Shown: one piece after another, positions 1 through 5,797 of the stretch
Position numbering within the stretch: the stretch's first letter is position 1
Layout of the letters: the number at the start of each line of letters is the position of its first letter
Source of the DNA: Bacteriovoracaceae bacterium UBA2394
GTDB lineage: Bacteria; Bdellovibrionota; UBA2394
Reading direction: 5' to 3'
DNA: 7,166 bases
NCBI GenBank assembly: GCA_002343335.1
Contig: DDSI01000176.1
Span: 7,100-14,265 of the forward strand
The notes under the pieces: model-generated
Database searches by the model: none
What the model was told of the DNA's origin: nothing
Seen by the model: the letters and a program-made list of their open reading frames with translations, nothing else
Translations under genes and position numbers: made by a program

Positions 1-327
1 GGAAAGACCTTCATCGAAAGTAAAAATAGGCAGCTGAAAATTCTGTTTCAATTGCCCAATCCAAAACTCGGAAGTTTCGGCGCTCTTGGTCATTTTCCCA
101 TCAAGACCTAAGGGCATGCCAACTAAAAAAGCCTCGACTCCCTGCGCCGTGACGAGGTTTTTTATTGATTCAAGATCGGCGCGAAGATTCTTTCTCTCCA
201 AGGTGGGAAGAACGGAGCCTAGTTGCGCGCCAGGATTCCAAAGGGCGAGGCCCATTCGTTTGGATCCAATGTCCAACGCCAAAATTTTTGACTGAAGGGT
301 TCTGATACTTGGAGTTTCGCTTTTCAT
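1..327 (-). CDS. ruvX: RuvX/YqgF family nuclease (putative pre-16S rRNA nuclease / Holliday junction resolvase), 3' end missing
   Basis: The minus strand is open from the ATG at 327-325 to the window edge, giving 109 residues without a stop. The N-terminal signature ILALDIGSKRMGLAL lies at residues 15-29 and holds the first metal-binding Asp of the RNase H-like fold (D19). A second family motif, VGMPLGLDGK, is at 69-78, and the strand-plus-acid motif FTFDEGLS is at 102-109, where family members usually read DERLST. Members are about 135-150 residues long, so the C-terminal part with the last catalytic Asp is cut off. In E. coli YqgF takes part in processing the 5' end of 16S rRNA; a Holliday junction resolvase role has also been proposed. 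The start is 24 bp from the divergent lpoB start and has no convincing ribosome binding site; a GTG immediately upstream (330-328) is a possible alternative. Assignment is firm from the three motifs. Confidence 0.9.
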   Translation of the reverse strand, partial: MKSETPSIRTLQSKILALDIGSKRMGLALWNPGAQLGSVLPTLERKNLRADLESIKNLVTAQGVEAFLVGMPLGLDGKMTKSAETSEFWIGQLKQNFQLPIFTFDEGLS

Positions 328-351
328 CACTTTTCGGCTAACTTTACCCCT

Positions 352-969
352 ATGTTAAACAAATCCTCTCCAACGATCATTTTAGTTTTTGGTCTCTTGA
401 TTCTTTCTGCCAGCATTCTTTCAGGATGCGGTCCTAAAGCTTTCACCCAAGGGGGCTATGACGATCCCAATAAAGTTATCTTGCTAGATGATAAGTTTGG
501 TGAAAACGACATGCAGCTCATTTCGAATAAGCTTGTCGATTCACTTGTGCAATACGATAAAATCGAAGGCGCTAAGCAGCCGCCGCTCGTCATGGTGGGC
601 AAGGTTCGCAATCACACCAGCGAGCACATCGATATTAAAAGTTTAACGGACAAAATTAGGACAGCGCTCATTCGCTCTGGGAAGTTCCGATTCGCAGACA
701 AAGAAGCCCGAGATGAAATCGCGGAAGAATACGAATATCAGGCCGGCAAAAACGTCGATAAATCTACGGCAAAGGGACCTGGCAAGCAGGTGGGAGTCGG
801 GTATTTGATCACGGGCGACGTGGCAAGCAATGTCCAAGAAGTCGGAAATGACAAAGTCATTTACTACAAAGTCACTTTGAACCTCACCAATCTCGAAACG
901 AATGTGATCGAGTGGTCGGACGACAAAGAAGTTCGCAAACGATATCGCAAGCGTAGCATCGGCATGTAA
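352..969 (+). CDS. lpoB: LpoB-type penicillin-binding protein activator lipoprotein
   Basis: This 205-residue protein begins with a lipoprotein signal peptide: hydrophobic residues 9-23 followed by the lipobox LSGC, with the lipidated cysteine at C26. Serine at +3 or later and absence of Asp at +2 are compatible with outer-membrane sorting. The body matches the LpoB/YcfM family: a short linker, then a TolB-N-like alpha/beta domain from about residue 75 (PLVMVGKVRNHTSEHIDI, 78-95), the helix with TALIRSGKFRFADKEAR (104-120), the strand GVGYLITGDVAS (148-159), and the terminal YKVTLNLTNLETNVIEWSDDKEVRK block (172-196). E. coli LpoB is 213 residues and reaches through the periplasm to activate PBP1b. 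The disordered linker here seems shorter (about residues 27-45). It is probably co-transcribed with the next gene, 18 bp downstream. No class A PBP gene is in view, so the partner is unknown. No Shine-Dalgarno sequence precedes the ATG. Confidence 0.88.
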   Translation: MLNKSSPTIILVFGLLILSASILSGCGPKAFTQGGYDDPNKVILLDDKFGENDMQLISNKLVDSLVQYDKIEGAKQPPLVMVGKVRNHTSEHIDIKSLTDKIRTALIRSGKFRFADKEARDEIAEEYEYQAGKNVDKSTAKGPGKQVGVGYLITGDVASNVQEVGNDKVIYYKVTLNLTNLETNVIEWSDDKEVRKRYRKRSIGM

Positions 970-987
970 GTGTCGTAGTCGAACGTC

Positions 988-2283
988 GTGCGCCATCTGC
1001 CCAAGGTCATTTTCTCTATATTGAGCGCGGCTATCTTGTTCGGTTGCGGAACGTCGTATGAAGGTACGGCGCTTCGCTCCTGGAGCAAAATGAAGTCCGG
1101 GGCGATCGACTCCGCCCTTCAAGATTATGAAAAAAATGTAACGGGCGAAAAAGAAAAGCTCCTTCGACTGATGGACGAAGGAATGCTGCTTCGTGTGGGC
1201 AAGCGGTATGAGGAAAGTAATCAAAAATTTTTTGCCGCTGCAAAAATTATCGAGATGAATGGATATCTCTCTCTGGGTGAGCAAGCCGTCAGCTTGCTTG
1301 TGAATGAAAAGCAGACCACCTATCAGGGCGAGGACTTTGAGAAGGTGCTCGTACATCTCTATCTTGGTTTGAATTTCCTCAGTTTGAACCAGCCGGACTC
1401 CGCGCTCGTAGAAATGCGGCGCGTGAATGAGATTCTCTTCAAAATGATTTCAGAGGGAAAAAGGCCATACGAACTGAATGCTTTTGCGCGCTATTTGGGT
1501 GGGGTGCTGTTTGAGAATGAAAACAATGAGAACGATGCTTATGTTGCCTATAAAAATACGGCGAGTATCGATCCGGAGTTGGCCGATCAATTCGATCCAT
1601 TGAGGACAGATTTGGTCCGAATGGCGAAGCGAATGGGCTTCGAACAAGATCTTGATAAATATAAAAAGGAATTTGGAAATGAAGCCTTTGCAAAATTGAA
1701 TGAGAATGCTGGCGCCAAAGATGGCGCCGTTCTTTTGCTGGTCGAGGTGGGAAAGAGTCCGGAGAAGTATTCTTCGCGGGAAAAGCATATGAAAGCAGGA
1801 CAGAAAGGATCTGCCGCTGAAGTCTGGGTGCCGGTCACCTATTATAGACGGCGCCACTACCGAATTCATTCCGCAAGATTAAAGATAGAGAACCGAGCAA
1901 GCACGACGGTCACATTGAACGACATTGAAGGCGTAGCCATACGCTACTTGAAAGATCGCATGGGTCGGATGATTGCGAAGGCCATTCTTCAAGCGGGTGT
2001 GAAGGCGGGGATTGCGGTTGGTGTGGGAAAAGCCACCAACTCGAAAGAGTTGGGCGTGCTAACCGGGCTCGCACTCTTTTTGATGTCGGAGGCTGACACG
2101 CGCTCCTGGCTCTTGCTACCCGCGCAATTGCAAATAGCAAAAATATATTTGAAGCCCGGCACCTACAGCGGAACGATCGAATATCTCGACGGCCTTGGAA
2201 GTGTCGATAGTGTCGAGGCCATTTCACAAATCGTCGTGAAGTCAAAGAAGACGACGATCTTACAACGCCGCTCTTTTGACTGA
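988..2283 (+). CDS. COG3014-family TPR-containing outer-membrane lipoprotein
   Basis: This 431-residue protein starts at a GTG 18 bp after lpoB stops. That start is chosen because it gives a proper lipoprotein signal: LPKVIFSILSAAILFGC, with lipobox LFGC and the lipidated Cys at residue 20. Residues about 60-200 are helical with TPR-like repeats: LLRVGKRYEESNQKFFAAAK (67-86), LYLGLNFLSLNQPDSALVEM (124-143) and YLGGVLFENENNENDAYVAY (169-188). The C-terminal half has the strand GAVLLLVEVGKSPEKY (246-261), a glycine/alanine-rich helical segment (about 325-350) and the block DTRSWLLLPAQLQIAKIYLKP (370-390), which I recognise from COG3014 proteins. The family's function is not established. From memory, its genes sit beside lpoB (and often ycfL) in other proteobacteria, which suggests a role in the PBP activator system; ycfL is absent here. 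The stop codon lies at the edge of a long inverted repeat. Confidence 0.82.
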   Translation: MRHLPKVIFSILSAAILFGCGTSYEGTALRSWSKMKSGAIDSALQDYEKNVTGEKEKLLRLMDEGMLLRVGKRYEESNQKFFAAAKIIEMNGYLSLGEQAVSLLVNEKQTTYQGEDFEKVLVHLYLGLNFLSLNQPDSALVEMRRVNEILFKMISEGKRPYELNAFARYLGGVLFENENNENDAYVAYKNTASIDPELADQFDPLRTDLVRMAKRMGFEQDLDKYKKEFGNEAFAKLNENAGAKDGAVLLLVEVGKSPEKYSSREKHMKAGQKGSAAEVWVPVTYYRRRHYRIHSARLKIENRASTTVTLNDIEGVAIRYLKDRMGRMIAKAILQAGVKAGIAVGVGKATNSKELGVLTGLALFLMSEADTRSWLLLPAQLQIAKIYLKPGTYSGTIEYLDGLGSVDSVEAISQIVVKSKKTTILQRRSFD

Positions 2284-2474
2284 GAGTGCGGTTTTGAATT
2301 CGCGATGCAGACCTTTCGAGAGACACGGCCGAAAGGGGCTTAGATGAACCGATCATTTGAGACGCCTACACCCGAGGCAGATTGATTTGAGCTTCGAACG
2401 AATCACGTGCGCCTCTCTGAGTCTCTCTCAAGATCTTCCTCGCCAATTCAAAACCGCACTCTCGATCCAAAAGA
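2272..2474. repeat. Long imperfect inverted repeat in the gap between convergent genes
   Basis: Arm 2282-2324 is complementary to arm 2421-2463 without any gap: 37 of 43 positions pair. The outer 19 bp (2282-2300 against 2445-2463, GAGAGTGCGGTTTTGAATT and its complement) are perfect, and so are the inner 7 bp (GAGAGAC, 2318-2324 against 2421-2427). Outside, TCTTTTG (2272-2278) and CAAAAGA (2468-2474) are also complementary with a one-base offset. The central spacer 2325-2420 is 96 bp with no gene. This is far longer than a normal intrinsic terminator and has no U-tract. It could be a MITE-like non-autonomous element, a dispersed intergenic repeat copied in opposite orientations, or a structured 3' UTR shared by the two convergent transcripts. 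I saw no clear target-site duplication and no second copy in the window. The rest of the 2284-2489 gene-free stretch holds nothing else I can support. Confidence 0.8.
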
Positions 2475-2489
2475 CTGATCAGAGTGGTC

Positions 2490-3029
2490 TCAAAACCAAT
2501 AGGATATTCGTGCGCCGAGATCATGAAAATCCGGCGAATCGAGAAGCGCATTGTACATATAGAACATCCCCACCCCGAAGTGATCGATGAGAAGAACATC
2601 CGCGCCCGCACCCATCGAGATAGAAAATTTTAATTTCGTGCCGCCGCGATTATTGGTGATCGCAATGCCTGGGCCAAAGAATGCATAGGGAATTAAATTT
2701 GAAAACTCGGAATAAACGACTGGCGTCAGTGCGAACACAGAACCGCGAGGGCTCTGCAACCCCTGGTGATAAGTGAAGCGAAGTCCGAAGAGATCATAAG
2801 GACGAAAATCAGCATCGGCTCCGACTAAAAAACTGGAACCGTTTCCTGTGGAAGGAAGAAGCGCGCCAAAGTGACCGCCGATGGAGAGTTGTCCCCGCAT
2901 ATTGGAGAAGTCCGCATATTCAGATCCTGGAGGTCCGTCCGTTCGTCTGTCTTGTGCGGAAACTTTTTCAGCTTGAAGGGAGAATAAGAGTGAAAGAGCG
3001 AGGCCGAGCAGTGACGCATTTTTTTTCAT
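2490..3029 (-). CDS. Small outer-membrane beta-barrel protein
   Basis: This 179-residue protein has a classic Sec signal peptide: basic MKKN, a hydrophobic core (residues 5-18) and a signal peptidase I site VSA|Q after residue 25. The mature part (about 154 residues) alternates short amphipathic strands rich in Gly, Tyr and Phe, for example GQLSIGGHFGALLPS (46-60), LVGADADFRPYDLFGLRFTY (68-87), PYAFFGPGIAITNNR (114-128) and FGVGMFYMYNAL (151-162). It ends in GARISYWF; a terminal Phe preceded by alternating hydrophobic residues is the usual BAM recognition signal of outer-membrane barrels. The size fits an eight-stranded barrel of the OmpA/OmpW-like kind, but I cannot name a subfamily or substrate. 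It is monocistronic as far as seen, convergent with the COG3014 gene and divergent from the 502-residue protein, with 73 bp between that pair of starts. The start has no strong Shine-Dalgarno sequence. Confidence 0.8.
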   Translation of the reverse strand: MKKNASLLGLALSLLFSLQAEKVSAQDRRTDGPPGSEYADFSNMRGQLSIGGHFGALLPSTGNGSSFLVGADADFRPYDLFGLRFTYHQGLQSPRGSVFALTPVVYSEFSNLIPYAFFGPGIAITNNRGGTKLKFSISMGAGADVLLIDHFGVGMFYMYNALLDSPDFHDLGARISYWF

Positions 3030-3044
3030 AGGGCCAAATTCTCA

Positions 3045-3074
3045 TTGACCCTGTCTTTGACGCAATCCTAAAGT
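3045..3074 (+). promoter_or_regulatory. Candidate sigma-70-type promoter for the 502-residue exported protein
   Basis: In the 73-bp gap between divergent genes, TTGACC (3045-3050) matches the -35 consensus at five of six positions. TAAAGT (3069-3074) is a weak -10 (four of six) at an 18-bp spacing, about 28 bp before the TTG start. The assignment is from pattern only; the -10 element is poor and the organism's sigma factor preferences are unknown. Confidence 0.3.
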
Positions 3075-3091
3075 GCAATGTGTCAGGGTAG

Positions 3092-3097
3092 AGGGGG
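3092..3097 (+). promoter_or_regulatory. Ribosome binding site that decides the TTG start at 3103
   Basis: AGGGGG sits 5 nt before the TTG at 3103-3105. It is the only convincing Shine-Dalgarno-like sequence at a gene start in this window. It supports the TTG over the upstream in-frame GTG at 3073, which would also put ten unsuitable residues before the signal peptide. Confidence 0.55.
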
Positions 3098-3102
3098 TTT
3101 CG

Positions 3103-4611
3103 TTGAGGTTAGATCTTCATTTCAAGTTAGCTCTCGTTTTAACAGTTTCAGTTTCGCTGTGCGGTTCGCCGTACGCGAATGTATTGGCTAAAAGCCCAGC
3201 CGTCGCATCCTCCCCCGAGGATAGAAATGAAGTGCGACAGCTGGGCTTTGACCCATTCGAAGGCAAAGGGGCATCCATCATGACCCCGATCGCCAATACG
3301 TCTCCCATTCGAAGTAGATCTGATTCCGCAGCCGGATTTCAGCCCCTTCTCACCGAAGGCGTGTTTCCTTACCAACTAGATCCGGTCTCGGCAGTGTTCT
3401 CCGCCATTTTAACGATGGCGGTGATGACCTATAAAGAGACGGGCAAGATCGATCTTCAGGGAATTCTCGAGTTAATGAATTCCACCGATTTTTATGCAGG
3501 CGTGGCGGGAAGTTTATCCGCAGGCTTTGGGCAGAAGGGTGCGGCGAAGGGGGTTGGAAAGCTCAGTGATTTTATCGTAAAGAAAGCTTCTTCCGGCGGA
3601 AGTTTGCCTTATCCCAAGACTGCAGCCGCCATCAAAACGTTGGGCAATGTTTTAAACGGTATCACTTACATGGTCGCTGTTACGGGTGGCTTTGAATATT
3701 TTTCGCAGTTCTGGAAGATTGCCACCAAAGATGTTCCGGAAGCTCACAAAGTTACCGATTTCGTGCGTTCGTCTATGGACACAAAGCGTCTGGTGGCGAT
3801 GAACCTTCTTTATTACACCGTGATCGATCAAAACATGCGAAAGCGCATTTTGGATTCCGTGAAGTATCACCGAATCATGACGTTTGAATTCATTGCGACC
3901 AATGTGGCTCTGTATGTCGGTTATCAGTTGGGAACCTTCTTGGCGTCGCACTATGGTGTTGATAATCCCTTCACCGCGTATGTGATCAAAGCCGCATCGA
4001 GCGCGTCCGCCGGCGTGTTGGTGCAGCTCGTGCCCGAAGCCTTTAAGACAGGTGTAAATTCGTGGCTTCTGGATAAGAAAATCACATGGAAGACTGAAGC
4101 CCTGGATGAAAATCTTCAAGAGATTGCCACGCAAACACTGGGAGCGCGCTACCCCACAACGAGTGTGATGGAGAGAGATCTCGAAGCGGTGTACCGCGAT
4201 CGAGATATGCTTTCGAGTTTAAGAATTCAGCGCGCGATGGCTGACGAGGTGCTGCAATCGGGAATGGTAAGTTCAAACATTATTGAAACTGGATTTATTG
4301 AGGCGATTTCCTCGGACTATGAAAAAGTGGAAGAAGTTTTCACTTACGTTTTAGCGCAATTGAATACTCTAGGGTCTGAAGATCGAGCGGCTCAACTTCG
4401 CTCAATGGTGAAGGAAGGCTCATCCGCGGCGAAGATCTATAAGACGATTCAAAATAATCAGGCCCTACTCTCCAATCCAAAACGTTTGGAGCAATTCAAG
4501 CGAGTGTTGAAAGAAGCGATTTCAAAATCAAAAGAGGCGCGAACGGACGCTGCGAGCTTGCAGGAATTTCTAAGTGCAAGTTCTCCTGAGCTCGCAAATG
4601 CGATTCATTAA
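3103..4611 (+). CDS. Exported protein of unknown function with hydrophobic segments (502 aa)
   Basis: I do not recognise this family. From the TTG start the protein has a Sec-type signal peptide: RLDLHFK, then hydrophobic residues 9-20, with possible cleavage after PYA (residue 25) or VLA (29). A low-complexity polar segment follows (30-90). Hydrophobic stretches at about 94-110, 180-200, 261-282 and 294-312 may be membrane segments or buried helices; some are Gly/Ala-rich (YAGVAGSLSAGFGQKGAAKG, 131-150). From about 325 the protein is soluble-looking and strongly helical with many Glu, Lys, Gln and Ser residues, including a long helical tail (about 405-502) and paired motifs such as SMVKEGSSAAKIYKTIQNNQ (434-453). 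No catalytic motif, metal site or lipobox is visible. It has its own upstream region shared with the divergent beta-barrel gene, and its last 42 bp overlap the convergent DUF309 gene. A role in the envelope is a guess from the signal peptide alone. Confidence 0.75.
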   Translation: MRLDLHFKLALVLTVSVSLCGSPYANVLAKSPAVASSPEDRNEVRQLGFDPFEGKGASIMTPIANTSPIRSRSDSAAGFQPLLTEGVFPYQLDPVSAVFSAILTMAVMTYKETGKIDLQGILELMNSTDFYAGVAGSLSAGFGQKGAAKGVGKLSDFIVKKASSGGSLPYPKTAAAIKTLGNVLNGITYMVAVTGGFEYFSQFWKIATKDVPEAHKVTDFVRSSMDTKRLVAMNLLYYTVIDQNMRKRILDSVKYHRIMTFEFIATNVALYVGYQLGTFLASHYGVDNPFTAYVIKAASSASAGVLVQLVPEAFKTGVNSWLLDKKITWKTEALDENLQEIATQTLGARYPTTSVMERDLEAVYRDRDMLSSLRIQRAMADEVLQSGMVSSNIIETGFIEAISSDYEKVEEVFTYVLAQLNTLGSEDRAAQLRSMVKEGSSAAKIYKTIQNNQALLSNPKRLEQFKRVLKEAISKSKEARTDAASLQEFLSASSPELANAIH

Positions 4612-4959
4612 CGTGGAAATTCTCAATCGAAAAATTTGTTTGCATTGAGAGGCGTGAAGATGTCGTTCTGCGGATTTTAGCAGGGCGCGCACAGCTGAAT
4701 AATGTCCCATCTTTCTCTTCAATTGAGCTGCGCTGATTTGAATGAGCGCCTGGAGAAAATGGCGAATGGCGGGATCTCGCGTTGCTCGCCAAACGGGTTC
4801 CCAATATTCATGCGCTTCCCAATAGTATCCCCGCTGAAAGGCGCGCCATCCTCGCTGATAGGCGAGATGCTTTCGAAAATTTCGAGAGTGCAGAGGCTCG
4901 GAGGAAGCGATTTTTAAATTTGGTTTTCTGGCGTCCTTTTTAGGAATATAGGGCTTCAT
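4570..4959 (-). CDS. DUF309 domain-containing protein
   Basis: This 129-residue protein carries the DUF309 helical signature: a first helix RGWRAFQRGYYWEAHEYWEPVWR (36-58) with the conserved EAHE...W pattern (E48, H50, E51, W57). A second helix, HFLQALIQISAAQLKRKMG (67-85), and a third, SAVRALLKSAERHL (88-101), follow. The family's biochemical function is unknown to me. The first 25 or so residues are basic and look like a lead-in, and no signal peptide is present, so it is probably cytoplasmic. Its ATG overlaps the mtgA stop codon (ATGA at 4959-4956), which implies co-transcription and translational coupling. A GAGGA sequence 12 nt before the ATG lies inside the end of mtgA. Its 3' end overlaps the convergent upstream-strand gene by 42 bp. 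Family call is good; any link to peptidoglycan synthesis rests on position only. Confidence 0.83.
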   Translation of the reverse strand: MKPYIPKKDARKPNLKIASSEPLHSRNFRKHLAYQRGWRAFQRGYYWEAHEYWEPVWRATRDPAIRHFLQALIQISAAQLKRKMGHYSAVRALLKSAERHLHASQCKQIFRLRISTLMNRICELRRTCT

Positions 4960-5750
4960 TCGAAGAGATCTTCCTCGGTAATTTCGGGCTCATCCTTATT
5001 GCCGAAGGGCCTTAAAAGAACGTCTTGATACTGGGCGAGTGTGATTAGACGAGCTTGATAAAGCGCTTCGAACGCCCTCATCATTTGAACTCGCACAAAT
5101 CGCTTCGGCACAAGGTCCTCATCCAGCTGAGAAAATCGCGATGGGTTTGGAACGATCGCCGCGAGAAACACACATTCGCGCGCATCCAACTGATGCGGTG
5201 GTTTCTGAAAGTAATAGTAGGAAGCATCCGCTATTCCAAAGAGACCGCGTCCCCAATCAATACTATTGAGGTAGAGCTCTAATATTTTTGTTTTGGGGAG
5301 TGAAAGTTCAAGCTTTATGGTGATGAGAGCCTCCAAAAGCTTACGACGAAATGTGCGCTCGGGACTGAGATAGAGATTTTTTACGAGCTGTTGAGAGAGT
5401 GAGCTCGCTCCCCTTAGGCGACGCCCGGATTTGAATGATGATTGGAGAGCATTGACAATTTCCGCCATGTCAAAGCCGCGATGAATGTAAAAGCGATTGT
5501 CCTCTAAGAAGAGAAGGGCGTGTTGAAGAGCTTTTGGAATGTTATGGAGTGGGACATATTTTTTATTCTTCGGGCCCGCCGTGAATTGAATGGGCTTCTT
5601 ATTCTTCGTCCATCGTTCTAAAGTGACACCCTTCAAAAGAAGTGTGGGATTTGGAAGTGCAGCGTAGACACCAAGCGCGATAAAAATATCGAACGCTATG
5701 CCCAGAGAAAACCAGAGAACAAATGTTCGGACTTTCGGACCCACAATCAC
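4956..5750 (-). CDS. mtgA: Monofunctional biosynthetic peptidoglycan transglycosylase (GT51)
   Basis: The product polymerises lipid II into glycan strands at the outer face of the inner membrane. With the GTG start at 5750 it is 264 residues; E. coli MtgA is 242. One N-terminal membrane anchor lies at about residues 10-31 after basic K6 and R8. GT51 motifs are in order: EDNRFYIHRGFD (83-94; catalytic E83), RGASSLSQQLVKNLYL (113-128), RKLLEALITIKLE (136-148; E140) and KILELYLNSIDWGRGLFGIADA (155-176). The 57-residue spacing between E83 and E140 equals that of E233 and E290 in E. coli PBP1b. The RGAS form of motif two and the absence of a transpeptidase domain point to MtgA. The start is uncertain: no ATG fits, GTG at 5744 is equally possible, and the ATG at 5966 would read 169 bp into gltA. 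The C-terminus is acidic and overlaps DUF309 by ATGA. Confidence 0.88.
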   Translation of the reverse strand: MIVGPKVRTFVLWFSLGIAFDIFIALGVYAALPNPTLLLKGVTLERWTKNKKPIQFTAGPKNKKYVPLHNIPKALQHALLFLEDNRFYIHRGFDMAEIVNALQSSFKSGRRLRGASSLSQQLVKNLYLSPERTFRRKLLEALITIKLELSLPKTKILELYLNSIDWGRGLFGIADASYYYFQKPPHQLDARECVFLAAIVPNPSRFSQLDEDLVPKRFVRVQMMRAFEALYQARLITLAQYQDVLLRPFGNKDEPEITEEDLFE

Positions 5751-5797
5751 GGACTTTAGACTACCTAATCCAGTACGTTCGCTGTAAGCTGAAAAGC

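Noticed and set aside
86..295. Plus-strand open frame of 69 codons
   Set aside because: Antisense to ruvX, whose catalytic motifs are read on the minus strand.
643..1356. Long open frame (237 codons) on the minus strand
   Set aside because: It lies wholly antisense to lpoB and the COG3014 gene, spans their junction, and its translation has no recognisable domain; the plus-strand proteins are clearly real.
1450..1869. Minus-strand open frame of 139 codons
   Set aside because: Antisense to the COG3014 gene with no domain or start context; composition looks like a complement of coding sequence.
2366..2611. Minus-strand open frame of 81 codons crossing the end of the beta-barrel gene
   Set aside because: Its first half is an out-of-frame reading of the barrel gene, which has a proper terminal Phe and stop; the second half is the 3' UTR and the repeat arm.
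3073..3102. Upstream GTG start for the 502-residue protein
   Set aside because: The TTG at 3103 has a good ribosome binding site and leads directly into the signal peptide; the ten extra residues would spoil it.
3103..3180. Lipoprotein signal in the 502-residue protein (cysteine at residue 20)
   Set aside because: The residue before the cysteine is Leu, not Gly, Ala or Ser, so VSLC is not a valid lipobox; signal peptidase I sites follow downstream.
5055..5282. Plus-strand open frame of 75 codons
   Set aside because: Antisense to the conserved GT51 part of mtgA; no independent support.
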